DNA of 64,000 nt from Butyrivibrio sp. Lineage in GTDB: Bacteria > Bacillota > Clostridia > Lachnospirales > Lachnospiraceae. A program made the translations under genes and the position numbers. The stretch lies in NCBI GenBank assembly GCA_017615275.1, contig JAGAAO010000099.1, positions 87,097 to 151,096 of the forward strand, read 5' to 3'. Below the pieces are notes generated by a model. The model searched no databases. It worked only from the letters and a program-made list of their open reading frames with translations, and was not told the origin of the DNA. Numbering within the stretch: position 1 is the first letter of the stretch; each line of letters begins with the position of its first letter. This document shows positions 56,774-64,000 of the stretch, in pieces.

Positions 56774-57397
56774 ATGGGGAATCCATGGGAGGAAATTAGT
56801 TTAGATGATTACGAGAAGCATATGAGTCTTGATTCTGTAAAGCAGCTTCAGGCTATGAATTCGATAATGAAGGCGCAGTTTGAAGCATATCCGGTTAACA
56901 CGGCGATGGTACTTGGAGTTGCCGGAGGAAATGGCTTGGAACATGTAAGCCGTGAGAAGTATAAGACTGTTTATGGAGTAGATATCAATGGCGAGTATCT
57001 TCGGAAAGTTTCGGAACGGTATACTAATCTGGCTGATATATTGAAATGCCTGAAGATAGATTTGATAAAGGAATACGAACAACTTCCGAATGCACAACTG
57101 TTGATAGCCAATCTTCTTATTGAGTACATTGGCTATAATACTTTTCGAAAAGTAATCCATAAAGTTGATTCTCAATTTGTTTCATGTGTGATTCAGATCA
57201 ACACTGATGATAAGCAGTGGGTATCGGATTCTCCGTATCTACATGCGTTTGACAGGTTGGATGAGGTACATCATCAGATGGAAGAGGATTCTCTTTCGAC
57301 TTTAATGACGGAAGCAGGGTACAAAGAGGTTCTTCGGACAAGAGAACCGCTTCCAAATGGCAAGGCTTTAGTGAGAATCGATTTCAAGAAGGGGTAA
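56774..57397 (+). CDS. SAM-dependent methyltransferase, class I
   Basis: 207 residues from the ATG at 56774, 8 bases after GGAGG; an earlier in-frame ATG at 56759 covers that site. The SAM-binding loop reads [14 protein letters not shown] with [10 protein letters not shown] as the acidic strand 2. It is a small Rossmann methyltransferase without a named substrate. It ends 2 bases before copA, so the pair is co-transcribed, but no known copper link exists for it. Confidence 0.7.
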   Translation: MGNPWEEISLDDYEKHMSLDSVKQLQAMNSIMKAQFEAYPVNTAMVLGVAGGNGLEHVSREKYKTVYGVDINGEYLRKVSERYTNLADILKCLKIDLIKEYEQLPNAQLLIANLLIEYIGYNTFRKVIHKVDSQFVSCVIQINTDDKQWVSDSPYLHAFDRLDEVHHQMEEDSLSTLMTEAGYKEVLRTREPLPNGKALVRIDFKKG

Positions 57398-57399
57398 GT

Positions 57400-59928
57400 A
57401 TGGAACAATACAACGTAACAGGAATGAGCTGCGTTGCATGCCAAGCCAGAGTTGAGAAGGCTGTAAATGCTATAGATGGTGTTACGAGTTGTGCTGTAAG
57501 TCTTCTTACAAACTCTATGGGCGTGGAGGGAAGTGCATCTCCCGAGGAAATAATTAAGGCTGTAGAGTCAGCAGGCTATGGCGCTAGTTTAAAGAATGCC
57601 ACTAAAAACGGTGCAATTTCTGACAACGACGAGGATTCTCTGAAAGATACAGAGACACCGTTGCTGAAAAAGAGGCTGATAGCGTCGGTTATTCTGTTGG
57701 TTCCTCTTATGTATGTTTCCATGGGGCATATGCTATGGAACTGGCCACTTCCGCCGTTTCTTGACGGCAATCATGTGGCAATGGGATTGTATCAGCTACT
57801 GATAGCAGGATTTATCATGGTGATAAATCAGAAGTTCTTTATCAGTGGATTCAAGGGACTTGTTCACAGGTCGCCAAACATGGATACGCTGGTAGCCCTT
57901 GGGGCAACAGCTTCCTATGTTTACAGCGTATATGCTCTTTTTGCCATGACAGGTGCTGTTATGGATGGAAACACAGACCGGGTCATGTACTACATGGATC
58001 AATTCTATTTTGAGTCTGCCGCAACGATCCTGACGTTGATTACAGTTGGAAAAACTCTTGAGGCGAGATCAAAAGGAAAAACCACAGACGCATTGAAATC
58101 GTTTATGAAGCTTGCTCCAAAGACTGCCGTAATTTTGGATGGTGATACAGAGAAAACGGTGTCGATAGATGAGGTAAAGGTTGGAGACAGATTTGTTGTA
58201 AGACCCGGTGACAGTATACCCGTAGACGGAATTGTAAAAGAGGGTCAGAGTGCTGTTAACGAGTCTGCACTTACGGGAGAAAGCGTTCCCGTAGAAAAGG
58301 AGATAGGCGACAAGGTTTCAGCTGCAACCATCAATACTTCAGGATATATGGTGTGCGAAGCTACAAGAGTCGGTGAGGATACCACTCTTGCCGGAATCAT
58401 ACGAATGGTCAGTGATGCTGCGGCAACCAAGGCACCCATCGCCAAGATTGCTGACAAGGTATCAGGGGTATTTGTACCGACGGTCATCAGTATTTCTTTT
58501 ATCACATTTATTGTGTGGTTACTGGTTGGACAAACTTTCGGATATGCAATTGCCAGGGCTGTATCGGTATTGGTTATCAGCTGTCCGTGCGCGCTGGGGC
58601 TTGCAACTCCTGTTGCGATAATGGTTGGAAACGGAATCGGCGCAAAGAGCGGAATTTTGTTTAAGACTGCAGCAGTGCAGGAACTTACAGGAAAAATTCA
58701 GATAGTCGCCCTTGATAAAACAGGAACTATAACTACAGGAATCATGCGTGTTACAGATGTAATTCCTGCAGACGGCTCCGATGAAAATGAACTACTGACA
58801 GCTGCTTTTGCACTGGAATCCAAAAGTGAGCATCCTATCTCAAAAGCAATCATTGAATATGCAAAAGAGCATGATATAGAGCTTAGGGAAACGACTGAGT
58901 TTGAAGTACTCTCCGGAAACGGACTAAAGGGAAAGCTTGATGGTGTTCGCGTAGCAGGCGGAAATGCGAGATTCATCGCAGATGTTTTGGAAAGTTCTGA
59001 TGCTATAAGCAGTGAAGCCATGGATGAGCTGTCTGCGCAGGGCAAGACACCGGTTCTTTTCACAAAGGCAGGCAAGCTGATCGGAATAATTGCGGTTGCT
59101 GATACCATAAAAGATGATACTCCTCAGGCTGTTGACGAGCTAAAGAAAATGGGCATTCATGTGGTGATGCTGACCGGTGATAATGAAGTCACAGCCGGAG
59201 CGATTGCGAAGCAGGCAGGTGCCATCGAAGTGGTAGCCGGTGTACTTCCCGATGGAAAAGAAGCCGTTATCAGAAAGCTCATGGAAAAAGGCAAAGTCGC
59301 CATGGTTGGCGATGGAATAAATGATGCTCCGGCTCTTACAAGGGCGGATGTCGGAATTGCTATCGGAGCAGGGACAGATATTGCTATAGATGCGGCAGAC
59401 GTTGTGCTTATGAAGAGCAGTATTCGCGATGTTGCAGCTGCTATCAGAATCTCAAGGGCTACACTTAAGAATATTCATGAGAATCTGTTTTGGGCATTTT
59501 TTTACAATATCATTGGCATTCCTCTTGCGGCAGGTTGCTTCGTGGCGGCTTTTGGCTGGACACTCAATCCGATGTTTGGAGCTGCGGCTATGGGACTTTC
59601 AAGCTTCTGCGTAGTATCCAATGCTTTGAGGCTTAATCTGCTAAAAGTCTATGACAATAAGAAAGACAAAGCGATAAAAAATAATGTTACAGAAAATAAT
59701 TTAATTACAAAGGAGAGAACAGAGATGAAAATTAAGGTGAACGGAATGATGTGCGCACACTGTGAGGCTCATGTAAAAAAAGCGTTGGAGGCAATTGACG
59801 GAATCGAATCAGCAGTAGCTTCTCATGAGGAAAATCTTGTGACTATCACAAACTCTAAAGATGTGGATGAGAATCTTATCAAAGCTGCAGTTACAGAAGC
59901 AGGCTATGAGTATGCAGGACTTGTATAA
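57400..59928 (+). CDS. copA: CopA-type copper P1B-ATPase with C-terminal CopZ-like domain
   Basis: 842 residues. The N-terminal metal domain has [11 protein letters not shown]. The ATPase core has TGES, the membrane CPC motif ([11 protein letters not shown]), DKTGT, the SEHP nucleotide site and [10 protein letters not shown], all intact. It exports Cu(I) to the outside. After the last helices and a linker (about 765-775) comes a second metal domain with [11 protein letters not shown]. This tail matches a free CopZ chaperone and contains its own start signal at 59725. Copper regulators (CopY, CsoR) are not nearby. Confidence 0.93.
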   Translation: MEQYNVTGMSCVACQARVEKAVNAIDGVTSCAVSLLTNSMGVEGSASPEEIIKAVESAGYGASLKNATKNGAISDNDEDSLKDTETPLLKKRLIASVILLVPLMYVSMGHMLWNWPLPPFLDGNHVAMGLYQLLIAGFIMVINQKFFISGFKGLVHRSPNMDTLVALGATASYVYSVYALFAMTGAVMDGNTDRVMYYMDQFYFESAATILTLITVGKTLEARSKGKTTDALKSFMKLAPKTAVILDGDTEKTVSIDEVKVGDRFVVRPGDSIPVDGIVKEGQSAVNESALTGESVPVEKEIGDKVSAATINTSGYMVCEATRVGEDTTLAGIIRMVSDAAATKAPIAKIADKVSGVFVPTVISISFITFIVWLLVGQTFGYAIARAVSVLVISCPCALGLATPVAIMVGNGIGAKSGILFKTAAVQELTGKIQIVALDKTGTITTGIMRVTDVIPADGSDENELLTAAFALESKSEHPISKAIIEYAKEHDIELRETTEFEVLSGNGLKGKLDGVRVAGGNARFIADVLESSDAISSEAMDELSAQGKTPVLFTKAGKLIGIIAVADTIKDDTPQAVDELKKMGIHVVMLTGDNEVTAGAIAKQAGAIEVVAGVLPDGKEAVIRKLMEKGKVAMVGDGINDAPALTRADVGIAIGAGTDIAIDAADVVLMKSSIRDVAAAIRISRATLKNIHENLFWAFFYNIIGIPLAAGCFVAAFGWTLNPMFGAAAMGLSSFCVVSNALRLNLLKVYDNKKDKAIKNNVTENNLITKERTEMKIKVNGMMCAHCEAHVKKALEAIDGIESAVASHEENLVTITNSKDVDENLIKAAVTEAGYEYAGLV
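59725..59928 (+). CDS. CopZ-like copper chaperone, possible internal start within copA
   Basis: In the same frame as copA, an AAAGGAG site at 59709-59715 lies 9 bases before an ATG, and translation from there gives a complete 67-residue HMA protein with MCAHCEAHV. The preceding linker has no structural sense as protein (polar residues only). The same mRNA could thus yield both a CopA-CopZ fusion and a free chaperone. It may also be a former separate gene fused by loss of a stop codon. Confidence 0.5.
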   Translation: MKIKVNGMMCAHCEAHVKKALEAIDGIESAVASHEENLVTITNSKDVDENLIKAAVTEAGYEYAGLV

Positions 59929-59982
59929 AAAGGCGGATTTACTGCATACTACATTAAAAATCACGAGAGAGGGCTTGGCGGA

Positions 59983-60525
59983 ATGAAGAAAGCATTGGTC
60001 ATTAATTGTAGTCCGGTTAGAAACGGCGCTACTGCTGAAATTGTGAGTGTTGTATCGGCGGAATTATCAGGCAGGTATGATGTAAAAAGTATTTGTATTG
60101 ATGACTACAGCTTCAGTTTTTGCAAAGGTTGTCGCTCGTGCCATAATACAGCCAAATGCGTGATGGAGGATGACGTTCCGGCAATCATGAATGAGTTTGA
60201 TTCGGCAGATATTATAGTTTCTGTAGCCCCGTCATATTGGGCTGATATACCGGGGCAGTACAAAGCTTTCATTGACAGATGCACGCCTTGGTGTAATACG
60301 CATGAACCTCATGCCACTATAAAAGAAGGAAAGAAAGGCTACTCCATAGCACTAAGGACAGGGCCAAGCATGCCGGAATGTGAGAGAATTATTCATAGCA
60401 TTGAGCATTTCTACGGCCATCTTGAGATTGAAGCTGTTAAGAGCATGGGACTGTGTTCGGTGGAATATAAAGAAAACGTAGAGCCCAGAAAGCAGGAAAT
60501 AATAGAGTTTTGTAAGGAAATATAA
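59983..60525 (+). CDS. Flavodoxin-fold NAD(P)H-dependent reductase, iron-sulfur flavoprotein type
   Basis: 180 residues. The FMN phosphate loop reads NCSPVRNGATAEIV. The cysteine cluster CKGCRSCHNTAKC (about residues 46-58) is the compact 4Fe-4S type motif of Isf-like flavoproteins. PSYWADIPGQYKAFIDR is the conserved flavin-side loop. It should pass electrons from NAD(P)H or ferredoxin to quinone or oxidised substrates in the cytoplasm. It follows copA by 54 bases, which may suggest a role in metal or redox stress. Confidence 0.82.
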   Translation: MKKALVINCSPVRNGATAEIVSVVSAELSGRYDVKSICIDDYSFSFCKGCRSCHNTAKCVMEDDVPAIMNEFDSADIIVSVAPSYWADIPGQYKAFIDRCTPWCNTHEPHATIKEGKKGYSIALRTGPSMPECERIIHSIEHFYGHLEIEAVKSMGLCSVEYKENVEPRKQEIIEFCKEI

Positions 60526-60629
60526 TGAGGAGTTGACCGCAGAGAATATGCAGCATTGAAGGAATAAATGAAAAAATTGTTGAAGGTGTTGTGAAAAAGT
60601 ATGCATCTTCTATGAAAGAAGGATAATAA

Positions 60630-60971
60630 ATGAATATACAGATTTTTGGCACAAAGAAGTGCAATGATACAAAGAAAGCAGAACGTTTCTTTAAGGAGCG
60701 TGGTATTAAATATCAGTTTATTGATATGAAAGAAAAGGGCATGAGCAAGGGAGAATTTACTTCTGTAGCTCAGGCTAACGGTGGCATTGAGAATATGATA
60801 AATCCTGATGCCAAGGATAAAGACACATTGGCATTGATAAAATATATTGCTGATGAAGATAAGATGGAAAAGATCCTGGAGAATCAGCAGGTAATCAAGA
60901 CGCCTGTTGTCAGAAACGGAAAGCTGTCCACACTTGGTTATCAGCCGGATGTTTGGAAAAAATGGGAGTAA
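60630..60971 (+). CDS. ArsC/Spx-family thioredoxin-fold protein
   Basis: 113 residues. The thioredoxin-like start IFGTKKCNDTKKAERFF contains one active-site Cys (residue 11) and the usual ArsC-family RGI kink. The C-terminal VIKTPVVRNGKLSTLGYQPDVW segment carries the cis-Pro and Gly that complete the fold. It lacks the CxxC of Spx, so it is closer to YffB/ArsC-like reductases. The natural substrate is unknown; arsenate reduction is not supported by neighbours. AGAAGGATAATAA precedes the ATG. Confidence 0.82.
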   Translation: MNIQIFGTKKCNDTKKAERFFKERGIKYQFIDMKEKGMSKGEFTSVAQANGGIENMINPDAKDKDTLALIKYIADEDKMEKILENQQVIKTPVVRNGKLSTLGYQPDVWKKWE

Positions 60972-60981
60972 TCAAGGACAG

Positions 60982-61458
60982 ATGAAGAATTGCATTATCA
61001 GAAAAGCCTCCATAAACGATATAGAAGCGCTTCGGGAATTGTATTTGGCATTAGAAGAAGATGCAGTCAGATATCAGCCGGAACATTTTATGATTGGTGA
61101 GAGAACTGATGAGTTTTTTCAATATATTTTCGATAGTGACAACCAAGATATTATTGTGGCGGATATTGACGGAAAAGCTGTAGGATTTGTGCATGTTATG
61201 ATTCTTCAGCAAAAGAGGGTGTCCTGCCTGAAGCCTCAGAGTGTGATTTATTTGCAGGATTTTTGTGTGCGTGAGGATGCGAGAAGTAATGGCATTGGCA
61301 CAAAGCTTATACGTGCTGCGAAAGACTATGGCAAAGAGAGAAAAGTTGATTTTATCCGAACGCAGATATTTCCGGGGAATGTTGACGGAATGCGTTTTTA
61401 TGAGCGCAATGGATTCTGTGAAATGATGAAGACAATAGAGTGTCAATCATTGGATTGA
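60982..61458 (+). CDS. GNAT family N-acetyltransferase
   Basis: 158 residues from the ATG at 60982, with a modest AAGGAC site; longer in-frame starts overlap the previous gene. The acetyl-CoA loop reads CVREDARSNGIGTKLIRAA, and the C-terminal RFYERNGF is typical of GNAT enzymes. It transfers an acetyl group from acetyl-CoA to an amine; the target cannot be read from sequence. It follows the ArsC-like gene by 10 bases. Confidence 0.85.
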   Translation: MKNCIIRKASINDIEALRELYLALEEDAVRYQPEHFMIGERTDEFFQYIFDSDNQDIIVADIDGKAVGFVHVMILQQKRVSCLKPQSVIYLQDFCVREDARSNGIGTKLIRAAKDYGKERKVDFIRTQIFPGNVDGMRFYERNGFCEMMKTIECQSLD

Positions 61459-61479
61459 AAGTAGGATAAAGAGGAAATA

Positions 61480-61974
61480 ATGAAGAATGTGATATTTCTG
61501 GATGTAGATGGAGTCCTTAATTCAAAGTTTTGGGATGATGAGCATCAACGTGAAATAAGTGAGGGAAAATATGTTGACATTGACGCGGTTAAGCTTTTTT
61601 CCAAACTGGTAAAAAAGACAGATGCGAAGGTAATTCTTCATTCCGGATGGAGATTTTGGTTTGATGATGAGATGAAACCAAAGAGATCAGAGGCGGAATT
61701 CTTTGCTGAAGCAATGGCAAAAGAAGGAATTATTATTTCCGGAGTGACACCGGATCTGACTACAGAAGAAATTAAAAAAACTAAGAAATTCAGTCTTGTT
61801 AAGGCAGATGAGATTCTTCAGTGGCTAAAAGAGAATCCTGCTGACAAGTGGCTTGTTATTGATGACTTGGATCTTCATAATAGCGAGGTTGAAAGGCACC
61901 AGGTTATGCCTGATGCGGAGGTAGGGCTTACTGAAGCAGATGTTGAGAGGGCATACGAAATACTTGGTATCTGA
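61480..61974 (+). CDS. HAD-like protein, HAD_SAK family
   Basis: 164 residues. The N-terminal FLDVDGVLNSKFW has both catalytic Asp residues of the HAD superfamily. ILHSGWRFW is a motif-II type segment with the usual Ser/Thr position, and VIDDLDL carries the C-terminal acidic pair. Length and layout fit the small HAD domain linked to Swiss-army-knife RNA repair proteins, though no repair partner is present here. GAGGAAA precedes the ATG. Likely a phosphatase; substrate unknown. Confidence 0.75.
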   Translation: MKNVIFLDVDGVLNSKFWDDEHQREISEGKYVDIDAVKLFSKLVKKTDAKVILHSGWRFWFDDEMKPKRSEAEFFAEAMAKEGIIISGVTPDLTTEEIKKTKKFSLVKADEILQWLKENPADKWLVIDDLDLHNSEVERHQVMPDAEVGLTEADVERAYEILGI

Positions 61975-61980
61975 AATACA

Positions 61981-61989
61981 TGATAAAAT
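61981..61989 (+). promoter_or_regulatory. Possible extended -10 promoter before the methyltransferase
   Basis: TGATAAAAT fits an extended -10 box 29 bases before the ATG at 62018, with GAGGTG between. A TTGGTA lies upstream, but the spacer is only 14 bases. Confidence 0.3.
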
Positions 61990-62017
61990 GGTAATTACAA
62001 AAACGAGGTGAATTGCA

Positions 62018-62668
62018 ATGCTTGAAAAAATGAATGATTTTTTTACTGCTCGTGTTGACGGATATGACGAGCATATGAAAAGTAATATAGAAGGAGCGGC
62101 GACGTTCTATAAATACACAGCGTCGCTTTTGCCAACAGAGAAGGCGGTTAATGTTTTAGATCTTGGATGCGGAACAGGTCTTGAGTTGGAAGAGTTTTTT
62201 TCTGTAAATCCGCTTGCCAAAGTTACAGGAATAGATCTTACGGAAGCTATGTTGGAAGCGCTTAAGGAGAAGTTTTCCGATAAGGAGATCACAACGATCT
62301 GTGGTTCGTATTTTGATGTGCCATTCGGAGAAGAGGTATTTGATGCGGCTGTTTCTGTGGAATCTTTACATCATTTTACAAAAGAGGAAAAGATACCTCT
62401 GTATATTAAACTGAGAAAATCGCTTAAGGCCGGAGGATACTTCATTCTCACAGATTATTTTGCAGAGGATGATGGACAGGAAGATTATTTTAGGCAGGAG
62501 CTTCTTAAGATAAGAAAAGAGCAGAATCTGGCGGATGATGTGTTTTACCATTATGACACTCCGCTTACGGTTGAGCATGAAAAAGAAGCTCTCATAGCCG
62601 CTGGTTTTACGCAGGTGGAAGAGCTTGATCATTGGGAAGTAACTCATACTTTAAAGGCGATAAAGTGA
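62018..62668 (+). CDS. Class I SAM-dependent methyltransferase
   Basis: 216 residues. The SAM loop LDLGCGTGLELEEF, acidic strand VTGIDLTEAML, the strand-4 AAVSVESLHHF and post-I motif LRKSLKAGGYFILTDYFA form the usual small-molecule methyltransferase fold. The C-terminus ends with the strand HWEVTHTLKAIK. GAGGTG precedes the ATG. It is followed by a terminator and probably forms a single-gene unit. Substrate unknown. Confidence 0.85.
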   Translation: MLEKMNDFFTARVDGYDEHMKSNIEGAATFYKYTASLLPTEKAVNVLDLGCGTGLELEEFFSVNPLAKVTGIDLTEAMLEALKEKFSDKEITTICGSYFDVPFGEEVFDAAVSVESLHHFTKEEKIPLYIKLRKSLKAGGYFILTDYFAEDDGQEDYFRQELLKIRKEQNLADDVFYHYDTPLTVEHEKEALIAAGFTQVEELDHWEVTHTLKAIK

Positions 62669-62683
62669 AAGAATATGTCGAAG

Positions 62684-62720
62684 AGCTGATAGAGATTATA
62701 TAAGTCTTTATCAGCTTTTT
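62684..62720 (+). terminator. Rho-independent terminator after the methyltransferase gene
   Basis: A 12-pair stem with one G-U pair (AGCTGATAGAGA at 62684-62695, TCTTTATCAGCT at 62705-62716) has a 9-base loop and is followed by TTTTTG. Confidence 0.8.
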
Positions 62721-62786
62721 GTTATAATAAACATGACATATAGTTGTCGTGTTTTGGATGATATGATGATAACGGAGTGAAAGAAA

Positions 62787-62813
62787 ATGAAGATAGACAG
62801 ATTGATGCAATGA
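62787..62813 (+). pseudogene. Eight-codon remnant, possibly the start of a YafY-type regulator
   Basis: An ATG with GGAG 9 bases upstream opens a frame reading MKIDRLMQ and then TGA. MKIDRL is a common N-terminus of YafY/WYL-type regulators, which often precede GyrI-like genes in Clostridia. The rest of such a gene is missing here. It may be a deletion scar or chance, and the short frame may act as a leader peptide. Confidence 0.25.
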
Positions 62814-62840
62814 GAAAAAACTACGAGAGGAGTCTGTAAT

Positions 62841-63209
62841 ATGAAGTACCCATGGATTGAAGAGTATCTTATGGAAAAACCGGGAGTTACAAAGGATTTA
62901 CAGAAAGATTGGAACTGGATTCGTTTTCAGCTCGGAGGAAAAATGTTTGCAGCAATCTGCAGGGATGATGATGACATGCCATATTACATCACACTCAAAT
63001 TGGAGCCGATGGAAGGAGATTTTTGGCGCAAGCAATATGAAGACATAATTCCGGGATATTACATGAATAAAGTTCATTGGAATTCCGTGAAAGCAGACGG
63101 AGCGGTTCCTGATGATATTTTGAAAGATCTGCTGGATCATGCATATCAGATAGTACTGGAAAGCCTTAGTAAGAAGAAACAGAAGGAGATTTTGGGAGAT
63201 GGCTTTTGA
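62841..63209 (+). CDS. MmcQ/YjbR family DNA-binding-like protein
   Basis: 122 residues, full length for the family. It has the CyaY-like fold pattern: KDWNWIRFQLGGKMFAAI, then YITLKLEP, the GYYMNKVHWNSV loop and the last helix DLLDHAYQIVLESL. The fold is linked to DNA binding, but no role is established for most members. GAGAGGAG precedes the ATG. The stop overlaps the next gene by 11 bases, so the two are coupled. Confidence 0.85.
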   Translation: MKYPWIEEYLMEKPGVTKDLQKDWNWIRFQLGGKMFAAICRDDDDMPYYITLKLEPMEGDFWRKQYEDIIPGYYMNKVHWNSVKADGAVPDDILKDLLDHAYQIVLESLSKKKQKEILGDGF

Positions 63210-63834
63210 TTTTAAGAAGGAATATAAAGAATTCTATATGCCGAAAAATAAGCCCGGTATCGTGACGGTTCCGAGTATGAATTTTATTGCAGTGCGAGGC
63301 GCGGGAGATCCGAACCGCGAAGACGGAGAGTATAAGCAGGCTATAGGATTGCTATACGGGATAGCCTTTACGATAAAGATGAGTAAAAAAAGCGACTACC
63401 GAATTGAAGGCTATTTTGATTATGTGGTTCCTCCTCTGGAAGGCTTTTGGTGGCAGGATGGAATAGACGGGATTGACTATGCGCATAAGGAGAACTTTCG
63501 GTGGATTTCCGTAATTCGCCTTCCGGATTTTGTTACAAAAGAAGATTTTGATTGGGCAGTGTCCGAGGCAACACGTAAAAAGAAAACAGATTTTTCCAAG
63601 GTGGAATTTATGACCGTTGAGGAAGGACTTTGCGTACAATGTATGCATATCGGTTCCTATGATGATGAGCCTGCGACAGTCATGATGATGCATGATTTTG
63701 TGAAGCAGCAGGGGTATGCCACGGATATTACCGATAAACGTCTTCATCATGAAATATATCTTAGTGACGCCAGAAAAGTAGCACCAGATAAACTTAGAAC
63801 AGTGATAAGACATCCCATAAAGCCAATGAAGTAG
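63199..63834 (+). CDS. GyrI-like small-molecule-binding protein
   Basis: 211 residues. MNFIAVRGAGDPN and the following YKQAIGLLYGIAFTIKM fit the GyrI-like family found in Clostridia (SOUL/GyrI two-lobed fold). GFWWQDG, ENFRWISVIRLP and GLCVQCMHIGSYDDE are further conserved blocks. The family binds or breaks down small hydrophobic compounds and is often placed beside YafY-type or MmcQ genes. It overlaps the upstream gene by 11 bases, and AAGGAG lies in that gene's end. Confidence 0.82.
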   Translation: MAFDFKKEYKEFYMPKNKPGIVTVPSMNFIAVRGAGDPNREDGEYKQAIGLLYGIAFTIKMSKKSDYRIEGYFDYVVPPLEGFWWQDGIDGIDYAHKENFRWISVIRLPDFVTKEDFDWAVSEATRKKKTDFSKVEFMTVEEGLCVQCMHIGSYDDEPATVMMMHDFVKQQGYATDITDKRLHHEIYLSDARKVAPDKLRTVIRHPIKPMK

Positions 63835-63893
63835 TGAGCATGGATTCTTAAAGATGCAGAGTAGGGTAAAGAAAGATTCGGAAAAATAAAAAG

Positions 63894-63955
63894 AGGCACC
63901 ATCTTCATGTTAGGATTAGATTTTCGACACAAATAATCCAATGAAGGTGGTGCTT
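63894..63955. repeat. Imperfect inverted repeat before the last gene
   Basis: GCACCATCTTCAT at about 63896-63908 pairs with ATGAAGGTGGTGC at about 63941-63953, with one G-U pair and a long loop of about 32 bases. The right arm includes the ribosome binding site of the next gene. It may be part of an insertion sequence end or a translation control hairpin. Confidence 0.4.
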
Positions 63956-63957
63956 TT

Positions 63958-64000
63958 ATGTACAACAGTATATTACAGTTTATTCAGAATGATATCAAGG
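63958..64000 (+). CDS. N-terminus of a gene cut by the window end, possibly a transposase
   Basis: An ATG about 7 bases after AAGGTGG opens a frame (MYNSILQFIQNDIK) that runs off the end of the window. Only 14 codons can be read. The sequence resembles N-termini of ISLre2-type transposases from memory, and the flanking inverted repeat would fit an element end, but this is weak evidence. Confidence 0.35.
   Translation, partial: MYNSILQFIQNDIK

Overview
The window is AT-rich, densely coded Firmicute DNA. The family set, strong AGGAGG ribosome binding sites and sigma-A type promoters with 17-base spacers fit a Lachnospiraceae-type anaerobe (Butyrivibrio or a close relative is my best guess; this is inference, since no rRNA gene is present). 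I saw no tRNA, rRNA or CRISPR array.

Region 1 (1-7630) is the end of a surface-polysaccharide cluster: an adenylate-forming ligase cut by the window edge, a GT-C type membrane protein, an MBOAT O-acyltransferase with its DHHW/AlgX-like partner, about 370 bases of decayed DNA, a frameshifted acyltransferase-3 pseudogene and a membrane-anchored family 2 glycosyltransferase, closed by a terminator. Region 2 (7664-25564) looks like one long operon of 16 genes between a clear promoter and a clear terminator. It encodes three glycosyltransferases, two WbpG-like sugar amidotransferases around a HisH/HisF-like pair, a flippase, a polymerase, WbpB/D/E/A for a 2,3-diacetamido uronic acid, and FnlA/B/C for UDP-L-FucNAc. 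This resembles the chemistry of Pseudomonas aeruginosa O2/O5-type O-antigens. Region 3 (25660-34046) has two convergent Wzz-like paralogues with a vestigial kinase tail, two large GT-C-like membrane proteins and a GH43 glycosidase.

Region 4 (34187-37118) holds an Old Yellow Enzyme-type flavin/iron-sulfur oxidoreductase and a LysR regulator, tail to tail. Region 5 (37237-54231) runs in one direction: an HD-GYP protein with an ECF-like membrane domain, a propeller-sensing hybrid histidine kinase with receiver and HPt, a two-receiver response regulator, a second HD-GYP protein that has lost metal ligands and carries a duplicated unknown domain, an AraC regulator, then a sugar ABC importer and LacZ-type beta-galactosidase. 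The simplest reading is that galactoside uptake is wired to a phosphorelay and to cyclic-di-GMP signalling.

Region 6 (54250-64000) is a row of small housekeeping and stress genes: a TipA-like MerR regulator under a MerR-type promoter, a carbamoyltransferase-family protein with an altered motif, two small membrane proteins, two methyltransferases, a CopA copper ATPase fused to a CopZ-like domain that has its own internal ribosome binding site, a flavoprotein, an ArsC/Spx-like protein, a GNAT acetyltransferase, a HAD protein, an MmcQ/YjbR protein and a GyrI-like protein. The last bases hold the start of another gene, possibly in an insertion sequence.
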